Positions 39,687 to 49,806 of a DNA stretch of 64,000 bases are shown here, one piece after another; positions within the stretch are counted from its first letter, which is position 1, and each line of letters begins with the position of its first letter. The notes below the pieces were generated by a model. That model searched no databases. It had not been told where the DNA came from and saw only the letters and a program-made list of their open reading frames with translations. A program made the position numbers and the translations under genes. Origin of the DNA: Francisella endosymbiont of Ornithodoros moubata (GTDB lineage Bacteria > Pseudomonadota > Gammaproteobacteria > Francisellales > Francisellaceae); the NCBI GenBank assembly GCA_002095075.2, contig LVCE01000002.1:248001-312000 (forward strand). Reading direction: 5' to 3'.

Positions 39687-39783
39687 AAATGATTTTACTA
39701 AGTATAGTGTCGAACTTATAGCCTTGTTAGTTACTCTTGTAGTAGCTAAAATATTGTATAATTCTAGTTTTAGAAAAAAATAA
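39673..39783 (+). CDS. Possible 36-residue membrane peptide overlapping recG
   Basis: ATG 39673 lies in the end of recG in another frame and gives MWKFKNDFTKYSVELIALLV then a single hydrophobic span and a basic end (FRKK). A second short hydrophobic frame follows at about 39802-39885 (INAIIVTFVFLYICSLIYVF) after an AAGGAG but without a normal start codon. Both could be real small membrane proteins or the two halves of a decayed one. Confidence 0.3.
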   Translation: MWKFKNDFTKYSVELIALLVTLVVAKILYNSSFRKK

Positions 39784-39959
39784 ACTCAATACAACTAAGG
39801 AGTTAATCATAAATGCGATAATAGTTACTTTTGTATTTTTGTATATTTGTAGTCTGATATATGTGTTTTTGCTAAATATTGTCTAGCTTTTGTTGTTAAT
39901 TATTTCTTAAAATACTTAATATCAACGCTTTATTATCACTTTGATTAAGTTTTGCATAA

Positions 39960-40827
39960 ATGTACCTATTAATAATATTCTTGATTGTCTTGCTAGCGGC
40001 ATTGTGCTCATTTTATATGCTATATAAGTTGGCTTCAGGTCATGATCAATATCCACTACAAAAGCTCTCACAAAAGCTAGCTCTAGCTTTTACTGGGGTT
40101 ATATCTTTTACAGTGGATACTATCGGTGTTGGCAGCTTTGCAATAAATATTACTATTGCAAAAACCTTAAAGTTGGTTAAAGATAACGAGCTTCCTGGTT
40201 TTGTTAATGGTGCCCAAGTTTATTCCAGGAACTATAGAGGCAGTGTTTTTTCTTGGTGCATTACATGTCGATTTTATAACCTTAGTGGTCTTAGTTATAG
40301 GTGCGACAATAGGTGGTTTTATTGGAGGAATCTTTGCATCAAAAATTCATACAGCAACAATTAGATTAGTAATAATTGTTGCGTTTATTTTGATGATTCT
40401 TTTATTAGTAGGTAAGCTCTTAGAGATTTTACCTATAGGTGGTTTCTTAGTTAAGTTAAATGGTTATAAACTTATATTAGGGTTTATTGGCATGTTTGTC
40501 GCTGGTTTTCTAGTTTGCTTTGGTGTTGGTTTATTTGCTCTAGTTCAAGCAATACTTTTTTTACTTGGAATGTCTCCTGTAGTAGCTTTTCCGATCATGA
40601 CAGCTGCTGGGGCAATACAGCAGCCGGTGACAACTTTTGCTTTTTTGATCAATAACACTGTACCTATTCGAAAAGTTCTGATAGTTAATTGCTTTGGTGT
40701 GATTGTGGTTTTTATAGGCTTTAATATTGTGACGATGCTTTCTGTTAATCAGTTGCAATGGTTATTGATGATTGTTATTACATACAATGTAATAAGCTTA
40801 ACTAGATCTTTTATCAAACCAGAATAG
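39960..40827 (+). pseudogene. TauE/SafE-family exporter, frameshifted
   Basis: Two frames make one membrane protein of 288 residues. The first has LALAFTGVISFTVDTIGVGS, a TauE/SafE repeat with the G-x-x-D-x-x-G-x-G shape. The second has FIPGTIEAVFFLGAL and the paired half CFGVGLFALVQAILFLLGMS. The join is near 40210, where GCCCAAG in place of GCCAAG moves the frame (intact: NGAKFIPGT). These proteins are proposed exporters of sulfite or organosulfonates. Only one lesion is visible. Confidence 0.72.
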
Positions 40828-40935
40828 CCATAACTTTATTGGCTTATGCTGAAAGATAAACTAGCTTAAAAATTATACTATTACTGTTATAATAGGTAAT
40901 GAGAATTAATTTTAAAAACAAGAGGATTTTAGTAA

Positions 40936-42450
40936 ATGGTTTTTATCAAGACAGAAGACCTAATAAATAGTGTTGCAGAAGCATTACAATATATATCTTA
41001 TTATCATCCAAAAGATTTTATTGATGCTATGTATGAAGCATACCAACGTGAAGAGTCAAAACCAGCAAAAGATGCTATGGCGCAAATTCTAATAAACTCA
41101 AGGATGTCAGCAATCGGTAAGCGTCCAATCTGTCAAGATACTGGGATGGTATGTGCTTTTGTCAAGGTTGGTATGAATGCTAAACTTGATAAAACTGATA
41201 GAACAATTACTGAACTTGTTAATGAAGGTGTGAGTCGAGGCTACAATGATCCATATAATCCCTTAAGAGCATCGATGGTTTTTCCTGCCCATGGAGCTAG
41301 AAAAAATACCAAAGATAATACTCCAGCAATCGTATATATTGATTTAGTCCATGGCGATAAAATTGAGGTTGATATTGCTGCAAAAGGTGGTGGTTCTGAA
41401 TTTAAATCTAAATTTAAGGTACTAAATCCTAGTGATAGCATCATTGATTGGATTGAAGAAATATTTCCCACTATGGGTGCTGGTTGGTGTCCGCCTGGAA
41501 TCATTGGAATTGGTATTGGTGGCACTGCAGAAAAGGCAATGCTTTTGGCTAAAGAATCTCTTAGTGAAGAGATTAACATCCAAGATATTATCAAAAATGG
41601 TCCACAAAACGAAACAGAGCAATTAAGACTAGATATTTATAATCGTGTTAATGCTCTTGGTATAGGAGCTCAAGGTCTAGGTGGTTTAACAATTGTTTTA
41701 GATGTTAAGATTAAAGAATATCCAACACATGCCGCATGTAAACCGGTTGCTTTGATTCCAAGCTGTGCGGCTACTCGTCATGTTCATTTTGTTTTAGATG
41801 GTTCTGGCGCTGTTGATTTACCAGCCCCTAAGATAGAAGACTGGCCAGTAATTAAACAAACACAAAATGATGATGTTAAGAGAATAAATCTTGATACAGT
41901 TACTAGAGAAGAAATTGAAGCATTAAGGTCAGGAGATAATGTTTTGATTAGCGGTAAGATCTTAACTGGTCGTGATGCTGCACATAAGCGTTTACAAGAT
42001 ATGTATAACGCTGGAGAGGAATTCCCTGTAGGCTTAAAAGATAGGTTTATCTACTATGTTGGTCCTGTAGATCCAGTTGGTGATGAGGTTGTTGGTCCAG
42101 CTGGTTCCAACTACTGCTACACGCATGGATAAATTCACTCCTTTTATGCTTGAGAAAGCTGGTATTATGGGGATGATAGGTAAGTCAGAGTGAGGGCAGG
42201 CAACTATTGACTCAATCAAGAAAAATAAAGCTATCTACTTCATGGGTGTAGGTGGTGCTGCTTATCTGATATCTAAGTCTATCAAAAAAGCTGAGGTTGT
42301 TGCTTTTGCGGATCTTGGTATGGAAGCAATTTATGAATTTGAAGTTGAGGTATGCCAGTAACAGTTGCTGTTGACTCTCTTGGAGTTTCCGCTCATAAGC
42401 AGGGTCCTAAACTTTGGAAAGCAAAAATCGCTGAGATAAATAAAGGTTAA
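40936..42450 (+). pseudogene. fumA: Class I fumarate hydratase, three lesions
   Basis: The first 398 codons are intact class I fumarase: KRPICQDTGMVCAFVK and PSCAATRHVHFVLDG with Fe-S cysteines, and GIGIGGTAEKAMLLAKE. An extra T near 42106 (GGTTCCAAC for GGTCCAAC) then breaks GPAGPTTATRMDKF. In the restored frame there is a TGA at 42191 (GKSE-stop-GQ, where relatives have Arg) and a base loss near 42350 before MPVTVAVDS. The C-terminal beta domain that completes the active site is thus lost. The enzyme interconverts fumarate and malate in the TCA cycle. Whether another fumarase exists cannot be seen here. Confidence 0.92.
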
Positions 42451-42456
42451 TAAGTT

Positions 42457-42587
42457 ATGCAAGGGTTGGTATTTTTTATTATAAAAATATTTTTTTTGTT
42501 TTAGCATTATCTGTACTAGGCACGATAGTAGCAATAATTATTAGCAAGGCTAAGCAAGATAAACAGTATCAAGATAATAGCCGCTAA
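42457..42587 (+). pseudogene. Small membrane protein, frameshifted at a T8 tract
   Basis: ATG 42457 gives MQGLVFFIIKIFF then a stop. With one more T in the T8 run the frame continues FVLALSVLGTIVAIIISKAK and a polar end QDKQYQDNSR, stopping at 42585. One membrane span, 43 residues. Unrecognised. Confidence 0.4.
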
Positions 42588-42588
42588 A

Positions 42589-42819
42589 ATGACTAACCAG
42601 CAAGGCTTATATACATTTCAAACAGAATTTTATATTACCTAGTTTTAGAAGGAAAAATTAGGTAGTATCTTTGCGCAGTGTGTTATTAAAAGTTATAAAG
42701 GTTGCTGGCAAATAAGGCAAATACAAGGTGCTGATTATGCAGTTAAATTCTGGCTTAAGTTTATTAAACAATTACTTGGTGATAATTATCAAATATCAAG
42801 TGTAAATAGTCATGAATAG
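42589..42819 (+). pseudogene. GNAT acetyltransferase remnant
   Basis: ATG 42589 opens MTNQQGLYTFQTEFYIT, then two stops. The frame goes on with LGSIFAQCVIKSYKGCWQIR and QGADYAVKFWLKFIKQLLGD. The G-x-W-x-x-R...A-x-x-F-W-x-x-x-I arrangement is the C-terminal end of a GNAT fold. Too short and broken to work. Confidence 0.45.
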
Positions 42820-42865
42820 GAAAGAGTAACAAGGCAAGAGTTTTGTATATACTAATGAAGTTATT

Positions 42866-43468
42866 ATGAAAGATAAAATATTTGAATTTATAAAAAAAGT
42901 CCAAGCAATAGCTCATACAGGAGTTGTTTATTCAAAGTGTCCATATGCTTTAGATAATTACCATGAACTTTTAGAGCTAAGCTCAAAAATGCTACATCAA
43001 TATATTAAATCAGATGTCCAGCCTTATGATATCTATAGGGAGATGTATTATCCTACACCACAACCTGGCGTGCGTGTGGTTATCTTTAAAGATAATAAAC
43101 TTATGATGGCTGAAGATGCTGATACTCCAAATGAATGGACCATTCCAGGTGGTTGGTGTGACATTGATCTTTCACCAGTTGAAACATGTGTCAAGGAAGT
43201 CAAAGAAGAAACCGGTTATGATATTAAGGTAGTCAAATTTTTAGCTTTAATGGATAGAAATAAATATACTCAAAGTGAGATATATAACGTTTATAGTCTG
43301 GTATTTTTAGCAGAAATTATTGGTGGTGAAAATAAGCCAAATTTTGAAGTTAAGAAAGTTGGTTTTTTTGAAATTGATAAGTTGCCAAAGTTATCACATA
43401 AGCTTACAAAAACAGAGCTTGATATTATTTTAGAGGCATATAAACAAGATACAATATATTTTGAATAG
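42866..43468 (+). CDS. Nudix hydrolase
   Basis: The 200 residues combine an N-terminal helical domain (about 1-65, of the kind called NUDIX_N_2, with FIKKVQAIAHTGVVYSK) with a Nudix domain. The Nudix box runs GWCDIDLSPVETCVKEVKEE then TGYD, keeping the metal-binding E-x-x-E-E but with Lys where Arg is usual. Relatives with this N-terminus hydrolyse ADP-ribose, NADH or other nucleoside diphosphates. Substrate not predictable. It is the only clearly intact gene between 39960 and 47895. Confidence 0.85.
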   Translation: MKDKIFEFIKKVQAIAHTGVVYSKCPYALDNYHELLELSSKMLHQYIKSDVQPYDIYREMYYPTPQPGVRVVIFKDNKLMMAEDADTPNEWTIPGGWCDIDLSPVETCVKEVKEETGYDIKVVKFLALMDRNKYTQSEIYNVYSLVFLAEIIGGENKPNFEVKKVGFFEIDKLPKLSHKLTKTELDIILEAYKQDTIYFE

Positions 43469-43485
43469 TAGAGAGGAGGTAAAAT

Positions 43486-43838
43486 ATGATAAAGTATTTG
43501 GAATAAATAATTGCACGAGTGTTAGAAACGTACTTAAATTCTTTGAAGAAAAGGGTAAAAAAGTTGAGTATGTTAATCTTAAAAAAGAAAAGCCAACCTG
43601 GCAAGAAATGCAGCAAATAAAACAAATTGGTGGTTTTGAAACTATTGATCTGTTTAATTCTAACGGCAAGCTTTTTGCTGAAATAGGCCTTAAAGAGAAA
43701 TTAGATAGTTTATCAGAAGAAGAAGCATTTAAACTTCTAATCACAGATGCTTTATTATTCAAAAGACCGTTAGTTGTAGATGGTAACTACGCTAGAACTG
43801 GCTGGAATAAGAAAGAATACGAAGAAAAATGGAGTTAG
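43486..43838 (+). pseudogene. ArsC/Spx-family protein, frameshift just after the start
   Basis: The body (VFGINNCTSVRNVLKFFEEK, a C-x-x-x-R active site, then RRPLVVDG-like FKRPLVVDGN) is an ArsC/Spx thioredoxin-fold protein of the YffB type, complete to its end. GAGGAGG at 43471 and ATG 43486 are the natural start, but the ATG frame reads MIKYLE-stop. One more A (ATGATAAAAGTATTT) gives MIKVFGINN and a full 117-residue protein. The in-frame ATG upstream at 43461 has no ribosome site and would add atypical residues. Translation of the body is therefore doubtful. Confidence 0.7.
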
Positions 43839-43865
43839 AATAACCTAACCTTTGTTACTTTTTTA

Positions 43866-44177
43866 CTATGTAGCATCAGATTTTGCTTTTTCAATCTTAG
43901 CATCTAGGCTAGCAGCTTTTGAAAGATTTTGTTGAGCTTCTGTATTTAATACATTTGCTTGGTCTTTCTCATATTGGGATTTAGAACTATCTGCTTTAGA
44001 CTTCTTGTCAAGATTGCTTGCATCTGTAATAATGTTGTTAGCTTGTAATTGTTCATCTTTAGCTTTTTGGTTTAGTTATTACTGTTGTTGCTCAAGATCT
44101 TCTAAAGTACGCTCTTTTTTGTTTGGTCCGTACGATGTTAGCAATGTTATACATACAAATGATGTTAATAGTAGCAT
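43866..44177 (-). pseudogene. Coiled-coil lipoprotein remnant, lipobox Cys changed to Tyr
   Basis: ATG 44177, with AAGGA before it, gives a signal MLLLTSFVCITLLTSYGPNK. The place of the lipobox Cys (LLTSC) holds TAC, Tyr. After KERTLEDLEQQQ come two adjacent stops, then the frame continues as charged heptad-like sequence (KAKDEQLQANN, KSQYEKDQANVLNTEAQQN) to the TAG at 43866. It would have been a small helical surface lipoprotein. Function unknown. Confidence 0.6.
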
Positions 44178-44372
44178 TGAAATTTTCCTTAGAGTTATTG
44201 TTAATTCTTCTATAGATAATTAAGAAATTATTGATAGAAAAGTTCTATCAGTTTCAATTATGCTAAATAATAATTTCGTTGTAAATATAAAGAAGACTAA
44301 TGATTTGTCAGTGGCTATAATGATAGTTTACTAACTGCTGAGAATTTTTCGCCAATGGTATTAACTCAAATT

Positions 44373-44609
44373 GTTAAGAAATTTCAAAACTTACTCCACC
44401 ACCAGATGTTGAGGTTGTCTCATTGTCTTGCTTATTGAATTTATAAGTATCATTGTTGATAAATTCTGTACCTTGAGATGTAACTTTTTTCTTGAGAATA
44501 AACATTATTTACTTGTCCAAGAATGCTTATATCCTCTTGACTTGAACTACAAGAAGAAATTAAACCAGTTACTAGAATTAAAAGTAATATTATAATCTAT
44601 TTTTTTATG
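44373..44609 (-). pseudogene. Small lipoprotein remnant
   Basis: The minus-strand frame reads IIILLLILVTGLISSC with a good lipobox, then SSSQEDISILGQVNNVYS, a frameshift, and GTEFINNDTYKFNKQDNETT to a TAA at 44373-44375. The start codon is ATA where ATG is expected, and the third codon is TAG. Not expressed as a lipoprotein. Confidence 0.5.
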
Positions 44610-44705
44610 GTTATATTATCTGTTCTGTGCCTACGGTAGTTTAGCAGAGTATTATTTTAATTATGCTTAAGGAAAGTCTTCTAGTAAATTAAAAATAAAA
44701 CTTTT

Positions 44706-46009
44706 TTAGAATAGATTAACAGCATGAAGAAACATAATAAATACAAAAAAAGTGTAATAATAGCCTGCTGTAAGGTTTAGTTCTTTTTTCTTACAGAAGA
44801 TTGAAATCAAAAACCATACTATCATTCCAGAGACAATACCTGTAGATATTGATCATACTAAAGTCATAATAATAGTGAAAAACGCAGGTGTAGCTTGAAC
44901 AAGGTCACTCCAATCAACATTTGTCACTTGCTGCATCATCATTATCCCTATTAGTACTAGTGCTGGAGAGATCACCTCTATTGGGATAGAACTTATTAAT
45001 GGTGATAGAAATAAAAAAGCAGAAACATTAAACCAGCAAAGATGGCTGTGAGACCTGAGCGATACCTACTCCAGATTCAACAATCACAGTTGATGGATTT
45101 GAGCCTAATATCTCAGATACCGTTGCACTTGTAGCATCAGCAAGAAAAGTTTTTTTGAGTTCTTTATCATGATGTTTATGTTCTTTACCTATACTACTAT
45201 ATAGGCTTGATATACTACCAGTACCATCAAATAAGTTTAAGAAACAAAATGTAAAAATCGTTGATAAAATAATAAATTTTAACCATTAATAAAATCGATT
45301 TTGCCAATAAGAGAAAGATCAAGTAAGCTTATTATATGTGTGTAGGTAAAGATACTATTTTTTGCTGAGAAAAATATTCTAAAGGTAAGCAAAGCATATA
45401 TCCAAGAATAATAACAATAATACATAAGGCACAGGAATTTTTTTGATAAATAAAATTATCGGTATAATTAAAATGTTATAAGCAGTAATGTATGTACATT
45501 TAAGCTATTAAAGGTTCATAAGCCCTCGTTAGATGTTATAAACCACTATTCGTAAAAAGCCAATATAGGCGATAAAAAGTCCAATACCAGGTCCTAAAGA
45601 TTGTTTGATTGGCTTAGGTAGGCTAAGCATAATTTTAGTACAAATGTTTAGGATTACTAGTAAGCTAAATATTATTCCTGACCAGAAAGTTGCTGCTAAA
45701 ACAGTTTGCCATGGTAAGTGGTATACTGAGACTGCAGTATATGCGAAGAAAATATTCATCACCATTCCAGGAGCAATTACAAAAGGATTACGAGTAAATA
45801 ATCCCATCGTTATACTACCCAAAAGCGGAGATTAGAATCGTAATAGTAACTAGCGCATTACTAGGCATCCCTGTTGTTGCTAAGACTTTGGGATTAACGA
45901 CGATGATGTAAGAGATTGCTAAAAATGAGGATAATCCAGATAAAAATTCTTTTTTTATCGATGTATTATGTGCTTTTATATCAAAAAATGACTCTATCTT
46001 ATTTAACAT
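44706..46009 (-). pseudogene. NCS2 purine permease (AzgA-like), degraded
   Basis: Starts at ATG 46009 with LNKIESFFDIKAHNTSIKKE and FLAISYIIVVNPKVLATTGM, then GLFTRNPFVIAPGMVMNIFF and SLPKPIKQSLGPGIGLFIAY, all typical of AzgA-type adenine/guanine/hypoxanthine carriers. The middle (about 45000-45520) is broken in many places. The C-terminus PLISSIPIEVISPALVLIGI and ATPAFFTIIMTLV is readable before TAA at 44706. The organism may have lost one purine uptake route. Confidence 0.78.
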
Positions 46010-46076
46010 GATATTGTAGCTAAATAACTAAAAGTTATGTTTTAGTGATTAGTAGTAAAAAGTCTATTTACTTTGA

Positions 46077-46915
46077 TTATTTATTGTACTTTGCCACGCA
46101 AAGTTTTTTAGTGTTTGCGCTTATAACAGTAGTTAATAATGTCATTACAGCTTTGAAGATTATGGTTTTATCAATATCATAATACTGTTTATCCATAATA
46201 GTATATGAACCAGGTTGTACTTCAGTTACACTTTTTATATCGCAGTCGATTTCATATGTACCGGTTCCAGAACCTGATTTTATTAGATTAGATAGACCTA
46301 TTTTTCTATTTGTGCTTTTAGCTGACCAGTGTTGTTTAAAAGTTGTTCTTTAGCACTAATGCGTTGTTGCATATCTTTGATGTGTTGTAATTGACCAGCA
46401 TAGCATTGTATTCCCTTGATCTGTTAATAATTTTTCTCGTTTGCTACTATAGCAAGTTTAAAAGCGGTAGTAAAACTTATACCTGTACGGCTAATATCAG
46501 CATCAATATCAATAAGTATATTAATTTTTTGTTGTAGTTATTCTTCAAGCGTGTTTAGTTGTTCAACATTTGCTAATGAGTTTGTAACAACAATAGTTTC
46601 CGGAGATATTCGAAGAATTTTAACTAGTGCCTCACGCTTTTTGTTGGTAACAATTGGAGATACGATTAGTAAGTTTTTTATTCCTGCTTTTGCAAGTTCT
46701 AAGGCTTTGATAGGTTTAGTTATCGAAATTCCTATAATAGTCTAATTGTAATTTACAAATATCGGTACATTTGTGAGTTTTAGCATGAGGTCTTATTTGT
46801 TTACCTTTAGCTTGAGAGAATTCTTGTATAAGCTTAATATTTTGTCTATGAGTTTTGTTTTGTCTATAACTAGACATGGAGTATCAAGTCCAAACTTATG
46901 TTTACCTATTATACT
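46077..46915 (-). pseudogene. DSD1-type PLP enzyme (D-threonine aldolase/D-serine dehydratase-like)
   Basis: Across several minus-strand frames: HKFGLDTPCLVIDKTKL (entry to the alanine-racemase-like barrel), a KIRPHAKTHKC-type PLP-lysine motif (IRPHAKTHKCTDICK), AKAGIKNLLIVSPIVTNKKR, NSLANVEQLNTLEE, INILIDIDADISRTGISFTT and YAGQLQHIKD. These follow the fold-III D-amino-acid enzyme family. No start codon is visible and at least five breaks occur. It overlaps or abuts the dprA 3' end. Confidence 0.65.
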
Positions 46916-46928
46916 GTTATCAATTTAT

Positions 46929-47895
46929 TTATACTTCCTTTGACTTATTGTGATTAATTTTTATCAAATCTTTATAATACCTGCCAGGAATAGACTCAAT
47001 TAATGATTTAAGCTCTAACTCAAATAAAATTGATGTTACATATTATATGGAAGTTTTGATTTGATAATGATTTTATCAACTGTAGTTAGTTCTTTATCTA
47101 TGCTATTTAAAATTGTTTTCTCAGATTCACTTAGGGAGATGATTTTGTTATTTTGATTGTCAGTAGTTGATATTTGTGAAGTATTTGAGATTATATTTAT
47201 TTCTTCAAGGATATTATTAATGTTACAAACAAGCTTAACTCTTTTTTTATAAGTTGATTGTAGCCTTGACTAGTAGTGCTAAAGATACTATCAGGTATGG
47301 TAAAAGCTTCTTTGTTTTGCTCTAAGGCAAGTTCAGCAGTTATCAAAGAACCACTCTTACTTGCAGCTTCTACTACAGCAATAGTGTTAAGATTGTTACC
47401 TATAGCATATTTATGAGCTAGAGTATCTATGCCATATGCTAGACCAGATATTATAGACAGCTGTGAACCTTTTAGTTCTACACAAAGTTTTGCTGTGACA
47501 TTTTTGCCATAGTTAGAATGATTACTAGCACCAACTATGACTAATTGCTGACTATTAAGAAGATCGATATTACCGCTACAATGTAGTATCAAAGGAGGGT
47601 TGCTTATGTGTCTGAGGTTGTATTGATAACGACTATCTATATACGTAATTATTTGATTTTTGTTGCTAGAACCTAATCACTTAGAAACTTTATCTAAATA
47701 TTCTAAGTATTTTCTTTGATTAAGGAAATCTCTATACTCTCTTGACGCAGAGACAAACTATTTTATGTATTTACTTGGCGAGGTAATAATTTTATTAAAG
47801 TCAAAGTTATTTTCTCTAGCTTTAACAAATCTTATATTACCAAAGTAAGGTGTAATAGAAAGCGCAGCTAAGCTTTTGGTAGTATTATTAATCAT
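46929..47895 (-). pseudogene. dprA: DNA processing protein DprA, degraded
   Basis: ATG 47895 overlaps the end of the OmpA-domain gene. MINNTTKSLAALSITPYFGN starts it, with TAG (after KYIK) and TGA (after DKVSK) inside. Then LVIVGASNHSNYGKNVTAKL and SIISGLAYGIDTLAHKYAIG are the Rossmann ssDNA-binding core. About 35 residues between NTIAV and VEAASKSGSLITAELALEQN are missing, so a segment has been deleted. A winged-helix end (SESEKTILNSIDKELTTVDK) is present but frame-broken. DprA loads RecA on incoming DNA in transformation. Confidence 0.87.
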
Positions 47896-49151
47896 TACAA
47901 GATAGTTGTGGCCATTGAATTACTTGTAATTTCTTGTAATGAATTGACAATTAGAGCTATAGAGTAGTGTTGAGATTCTCTATAGACAAAACCATAGCCA
48001 ATATATTTAGGTGGGACTGGAAAACCATCAGTTCTAGTTTCTGGCTCATATAAAATAATCTCTGCACCGACTTTTAAGCCATCAGCTGCACCTTTGTTCA
48101 ATAGTATACTGTTATACGATGATGAGAATGTATTTGTGTTCGCTACATCTTCAAGTACATGAGCGGTTACCTTATTTTTCATTTTAAAAGTTTGTTCTTG
48201 TAGTTTTTGTGAAACAATATTATTGGGTATTACATAATCACCGACACTAGCTTCACGAGTAAGGTTAGATATTGTCATTGCTGTTATACCTTTGAAAGTG
48301 TAATCATATTTTGCTGTACCTAATCTATAAACTTTTTTATCATCATTAAATGCAGATATTGGTTTTGGTTCAGATATTATTATGAACTTACTGTTATCTT
48401 TGGCTGCTGTATATTGTTTATCGGCAAAAATTTTAAAGTTAATCCCGAGTATTGGACGTTTTTCTCTAGAATCATATATTCTTGAAACATTGTTTAATTG
48501 ATCGTCATTAAGTAGGTAAACATTTGAGAAGAATTTTATATATTCAGCAGGTTTGACATGCTCTAAAAGGTTTTCAATATTGTCAATTTGCTCAATAATT
48601 CTACTTTTTAGAGTGATTTCAACTCTTTGGTTTATAGCTCTACTTGAAGTTGAATCATTTGGTGCTATAGGATCTTGATAGCCTAGAGCTTTGATAGTAA
48701 TTCCATCACTAGAATCAAACCCTTTATTTACAAGATACTCTTCAACATTAGTAGCGCGATTTTTTGATAATCTAATATTGTAGTCGGTTAAAATTTTTTG
48801 ATCTGTCAAAATTTTTGATTCAACTTTTCCAGCATAGCTTCTAATTGTAAATCTTGTTGTATCAGTTAATTTTAAGTAGGCAAAAAGCTTATTTAGAACT
48901 TCTTTAGCTTGGGAGTTTAAGGTATAACTATCAGCCTCAAATTTTATATTTGTTTCAATCAGATAGGGGCCTGTTTGCTCTTTTACACATATAAATGATT
49001 TACTTGACTGAAGTAGCTCAGTGGTACATGGTTCTAAGTTTGGAAATGTTAGCGAACCATTATTTTTATCTTTATCACCATCTAGTGTTTGGCAGGCTGA
49101 GAGTGTTGTAAGTAACGACACTATTAAGCATAGTTTTAGTAATTTTTTCAT
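47895..49151 (-). CDS. OmpA-domain lipoprotein (FTT0831c-like)
   Basis: The 418 residues start with a lipoprotein signal (lipobox LSAC, Cys20). An OmpA-type peptidoglycan-binding domain lies unusually near the N-terminus (about 65-185: YTLNSQAKEVLNKLFAYL, NRATNVEEYLVNKGF, NQRVEITLKS), followed by about 230 residues with a C-terminal part (VTAHVLEDVANTNTFSSSYN, GAADGLKVGAEIILYEPE) like the flagellar/LPP20-type assembly fold. I recall the F. tularensis homologue FTT0831c/FTL_0325 being tied to envelope integrity and dampening of host inflammation. Intact; divergent from slpA. Confidence 0.78.
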   Translation of the reverse strand: MKKLLKLCLIVSLLTTLSACQTLDGDKDKNNGSLTFPNLEPCTTELLQSSKSFICVKEQTGPYLIETNIKFEADSYTLNSQAKEVLNKLFAYLKLTDTTRFTIRSYAGKVESKILTDQKILTDYNIRLSKNRATNVEEYLVNKGFDSSDGITIKALGYQDPIAPNDSTSSRAINQRVEITLKSRIIEQIDNIENLLEHVKPAEYIKFFSNVYLLNDDQLNNVSRIYDSREKRPILGINFKIFADKQYTAAKDNSKFIIISEPKPISAFNDDKKVYRLGTAKYDYTFKGITAMTISNLTREASVGDYVIPNNIVSQKLQEQTFKMKNKVTAHVLEDVANTNTFSSSYNSILLNKGAADGLKVGAEIILYEPETRTDGFPVPPKYIGYGFVYRESQHYSIALIVNSLQEITSNSMATTIL

Positions 49152-49341
49152 ATCATGAAACTAAATATAATCATTTTATAATTTTAATTTTACTATAAAC
49201 TTTTGAGTGTGAATAGTATTTGTCGTAGCTCTAATTTAATAATCTATTGAGATATAAAAAACTAGTATCAATACAAACAAAAGATGACTAAACCATCCAA
49301 ATATGATATCTTGGAGTGTAAAAAGTATATAAGTAAATAGC

Positions 49342-49806
49342 ATGAAAATCGCGCCAGATAGTTTTGTAAAAATGCACTTTAAATTTAGACTTAAAGATGG
49401 CTCTATTGCTGAAGATACCGAAAATTATAACAGACCTTTTGTATTCGAGATGGGGCAAGGCTATTTTACTGAGAAAGTAGAAAGTGAACTTGTTGGAACA
49501 TTAATTGGTGAAACCAAACGAGTAGTTCTAATGCCAGAAGAAGCCTTTGGTGAGAAACATCCTGCAAGTATCTATTCGGTACCAAAATATAGGTTTCCTA
49601 AAGATATACATTTAGAGGAGGGGCTTATAGTTTCTTTTAGCCAAAAAGATGGCTCTAAGTTACCAGGATTGATTACAGAAATTAATGATCAAGATGTTAC
49701 CGTGGATTTTAATCATCCACTATCAGGTCAGATAATCGTATTTGAAGCTAAGATTTTAGATGTGGCAGACAAAGAGGAGGATTTAGGTGAAGATATTACT
49801 AGCTAA
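49342..49806 (+). CDS. slpA: FKBP-type peptidyl-prolyl isomerase SlpA
   Basis: The 154 residues carry the FKBP half-domains split by the insert-in-flap: VKMHFKFRLKDGSIAEDTEN, FVFEMGQGYF, LMPEEAFGEKHPASIYSVPK and VDFNHPLSGQ. This is the SlyD/SlpA cytosolic group but without a His-rich tail, hence SlpA. It overlaps ispH by 20 bases, the same arrangement as in E. coli. Confidence 0.93.
   Translation: MKIAPDSFVKMHFKFRLKDGSIAEDTENYNRPFVFEMGQGYFTEKVESELVGTLIGETKRVVLMPEEAFGEKHPASIYSVPKYRFPKDIHLEEGLIVSFSQKDGSKLPGLITEINDQDVTVDFNHPLSGQIIVFEAKILDVADKEEDLGEDITS

Noticed and set aside
43430-43762. Minus-strand frame of 110 codons opposite the ArsC-like gene
   Set aside because: Antisense to the conserved thioredoxin-fold body.
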